A stretch of 7,588 nt of DNA. Source: Limnochordia bacterium. Its GTDB lineage: Bacteria; Bacillota; Limnochordia; Darwinibacteriales; B1SED10-159. The stretch is from positions 1-7,588 of the forward strand of contig SLOZ01000007.1 in the NCBI GenBank assembly GCA_007132255.1, given 5' to 3'. A program made the position numbers and the translations under genes. The stretch's first letter is position 1. Each line of letters starts with the position of its first letter. Shown in pieces: positions 6,233-7,588 of this stretch. Below the pieces are notes generated by a model, which saw only the letters and a list, made by a program, of their open reading frames with translations, searched no databases and had not been told where the DNA came from.

Positions 6233-6353
6233 CCCTCATCTTTCAGACATGGTTACGCATACCAATGCCTGCAGGATTTGGCACCCTGTGCGGATATTCC
6301 GCCGGGTTGCCGGGTTTCATCGGGCCAGTCCCTCCACCTACTCTTGATAAGAG
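6233..6353 (-). promoter_or_regulatory. SAM-I (S-box) riboswitch aptamer
   Basis: The transcript starts CTCTTATCAAGAG and continues with GGTGGAGGGACTGGCCCGAT and GAAACCCGGCAACC, the hallmark S-box core with its kink-turn. Then come GGTGCCAAATCCTGCAG and the closing CTGAAAGATGAG. P1 forms between CTCTTATC (6346-6353) and GATGAGGG (6233-6240). Such aptamers bind S-adenosylmethionine and turn off methionine and sulfur genes when it is plentiful. Here it controls the MetQ-like gene 99 bases further down. Confidence 0.97.
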
Positions 6354-6381
6354 AACACAAACGTTTATGTGATTGTTCCTA

Positions 6382-6410
6382 ATACTACAGGTTTCGTCGG
6401 TGCTTGTCAA
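6382..6410 (-). promoter_or_regulatory. Sigma-70/SigA-type promoter of the riboswitch-metQ transcript
   Basis: A perfect -35 box TTGACA (6405-6410), a 17-base spacer and a -10 box TAGTAT (6382-6387) lie on the minus strand. Transcription should begin near 6375, about 20 bases before the riboswitch aptamer. Confidence 0.88.
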
Positions 6411-6458
6411 CATGTTTGCGCGCCGATGTTACGCGTATTTTCCCGTATTTGCCCCTTG

Positions 6459-7121
6459 TTATTCCGTTGATGAAGACTGCGGAACGCGAAAATGCCGTTC
6501 AATAGCCTGCGTCATTGTCGCCACATCACGCCCAACAGAGTGCTCAATCACGCGCAGGTGTAGTCGGTCAGCCTCCGCCTTTAACGCGTGTGTATCATTG
6601 ATACACATTTCAAGGATCCGATCCATAATAGCCTGCGGTTCTGGCAGCGTTTGAATCCGCTTGAGCATTGGCTGTTTGTCTTCCCGGTCGAAATAAGACT
6701 GGGCAATGACCTCGTCACTGGCCGTAAGAATGACGATTCGGCGGTGCGCTGCAATCTGCCGCAACAGCTGCAGTGGGAAGATACCTTCGAATACCACGGG
6801 CCCTTGCCTGGCCAGGACCGCCAGTTCCAGTATGTGCATCGGAACGACATCTTCGTTCAGAGCCTTCAGCCACTGGGAATACTCCTGGGGGGACTGCCCA
6901 AAATACGTCTCCCAATCTGGGAAATACCGGCAGAGCGCCGGTTGTTCCGAAGCCGTGGCTATGCTCTTATACCCGACCACAGTCTCGTCAGCATTGTAAT
7001 GGCGCAGTCCATACTTACGTTCTAGGTACTGAGCAGCCGTGGTCTTTCCACCACAAGGTCCGCCAACAATCCAATAAACATCGCGTAATGCGTGCGCTAC
7101 CACGTTGTTAGCCATATACAT
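6459..7121 (-). CDS. P-loop kinase-like ATP-binding protein of unknown substrate
   Basis: Soluble protein of about 220 residues with a Walker A motif GGPCGGKTT (20-28) following a beta strand YWIVG. The fold looks like the small-molecule kinase group (shikimate kinase, AAA_33 and similar). HYNADETV, shortly after Walker A, could hold a substrate or base aspartate. PVVFEGIFPLQLL resembles a Walker-B-like strand, and QSYFDREDKQPM may be the lid region with basic residues. I do not recognise a specific subfamily, so no substrate is assigned. ATG at 7121 is chosen because AGAGGTGG lies 8 bases upstream; an in-frame TTG at 7142 and another ATG at 7115 are alternatives. No clear terminator follows, and the riboswitch promoter begins about 50 bases downstream. 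Confidence 0.75.
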   Translation of the reverse strand: MYMANNVVAHALRDVYWIVGGPCGGKTTAAQYLERKYGLRHYNADETVVGYKSIATASEQPALCRYFPDWETYFGQSPQEYSQWLKALNEDVVPMHILELAVLARQGPVVFEGIFPLQLLRQIAAHRRIVILTASDEVIAQSYFDREDKQPMLKRIQTLPEPQAIMDRILEMCINDTHALKAEADRLHLRVIEHSVGRDVATMTQAIERHFRVPQSSSTE

Positions 7122-7411
7122 AATCCATACCACCTCTGGCAATCGCCTCGGAATTCTTGGAACAACACTACCCTAGCAGGCCTGTTGCATAGACGTGTTT
7201 CAACGCCCAACGTTGACTGTTCCGCTCGGGGAAATGCCTGCTAAGCGGCATTTCGTACTCGGTCGTAAACCACGCTTTGCTCTCTATGAAACAGGTCTGC
7301 TGGATCTAATTCGAGGTATTAGCGAAGAATCCTGCGCTGTACCTAGGAAGGATTCGGGATGCCGATTGCGAAATGGTGAGGATACGAATGGTATCCTTGG
7401 AGGTGTTCTTT
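7122..7411. other. Divergent intergenic region, no gene recognised
   Basis: The stretch separates the minus-strand P-loop gene from the plus-strand glycosidase-like gene and should hold promoters for both; I found none with good -35 and -10 boxes. It contains the palindrome CAACGTTG (7208-7215), an 8-bp inverted repeat GAAATGCC and GGCATTTC separated by 8 bases (about 7231-7254), and a 6-bp hairpin GGATAC and GTATCC (7380-7396) touching the downstream ribosome binding site. An open frame across 7195-7425 overlaps the next gene's start and resembles no known protein. Confidence 0.5.
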
Positions 7412-7588
7412 ATGAGGTCGTATAGCGATTACAACTTTGTACGCGGGGTCTGCCATAATCCCAGACCAGGGAATAGTCAGGAACGTTTAGAACAAGAAAT
7501 GAGTTACTGCCAGCGGCTCAACATAAACTCCATTCGTTTCTGGATGGATCAGTCCAGTTGGGAAGCCGATCCCCAGGGTTACATCGAA
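7412..7588 (+). CDS. Glycoside hydrolase (cellulase/GH5-like family), N-terminal part
   Basis: First 59 codons of a plus-strand gene cut by the window edge. After MRSYSDYNFVRGVCHNP come a helix with ERLEQEMSYCQRL and the strand NINSIRFWMDQSSWEADP. A short NFVRG strand, then a helix, then LNSIRFW and a DPxxYI helix is the pattern at the start of the TIM barrel in GH5-type and related glycosidases. There is no signal peptide, so it would act in the cytoplasm on imported sugars. GGAGG (7399-7403) lies 8 bases before ATG. The catalytic glutamates lie outside the window, so the family assignment is tentative. Confidence 0.7.
   Translation, partial: MRSYSDYNFVRGVCHNPRPGNSQERLEQEMSYCQRLNINSIRFWMDQSSWEADPQGYIE

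Noticed and set aside
6135..6239. Longer metQ start within the riboswitch
   Set aside because: The added codons cover the riboswitch terminator. The start at 6134 has GGAGG at ideal spacing and a proper signal peptide.
7195..7425. 76-codon plus-strand open frame before the glycosidase-like gene
   Set aside because: It begins with GTG without a clear ribosome binding site, spans inverted repeats, overlaps the start of a better-supported gene and resembles no family.

Overview
The window looks like chromosomal DNA of an anaerobic or oxygen-sensitive member of the Firmicutes (Bacillota). The clues are an L-serine dehydratase of the two-subunit iron-sulfur type, a SAM-I riboswitch with a terminator switch, strong GGAGG ribosome binding sites, a ComFB-type protein and a LarA-type nickel racemase. 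G+C looks moderate. I cannot name the genus. The MetQ-like binding protein has a signal peptide without a lipobox cysteine, which would be odd in a single-membrane Firmicute and hints weakly at a diderm lineage.

Layout, left to right. 1-1875 (minus): a group II intron. Its reverse transcriptase/maturase is at 38-1372, its 5' RNA domains at 1373-1875, and the start of domain V at 1-13; its 3' end lies outside the window. 1876-1891: a ribosome binding site plus ATGG, the 5' exon of the gene the intron splits, probably sdaAA. 1899-2573: sdaAB, complete. 2590-2616: a hairpin terminator just before the sdaAB ribosome binding site. 2626-2907: a comFB-family gene. 3115-3149: a strong terminator. 3166-3786: a membrane-anchored protein with two FMN-binding domains. 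3794-3949: a probable small cysteine-containing ORF. 3946-5211: a LarA-family protein. 5346-6134: a MetQ-like methionine-binding protein. 6186-6353: a SAM-I riboswitch (aptamer plus terminator) with a near-consensus promoter at 6382-6410. 6459-7121: a P-loop kinase-like protein. 7412-7588 (plus): the start of a glycoside-hydrolase-like gene.

Everything except the last gene is on the minus strand, so transcription runs from about 7121 down to 1. When SAM is low the riboswitch should let transcription run into metQ. I see no convincing promoter or minus-strand terminator between metQ and larA, so larA, the small ORF and the flavoprotein gene may share this control; that is inference. The sda genes form a separate serine-catabolic unit (serine to pyruvate plus ammonia) whose catalytic alpha subunit can probably be made only if the intron splices out.

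The most notable observation is the intron insertion exactly one base after the start codon of the second sda gene. Second is the unannotated small CxxC ORF lying tightly between larA and the flavoprotein gene.
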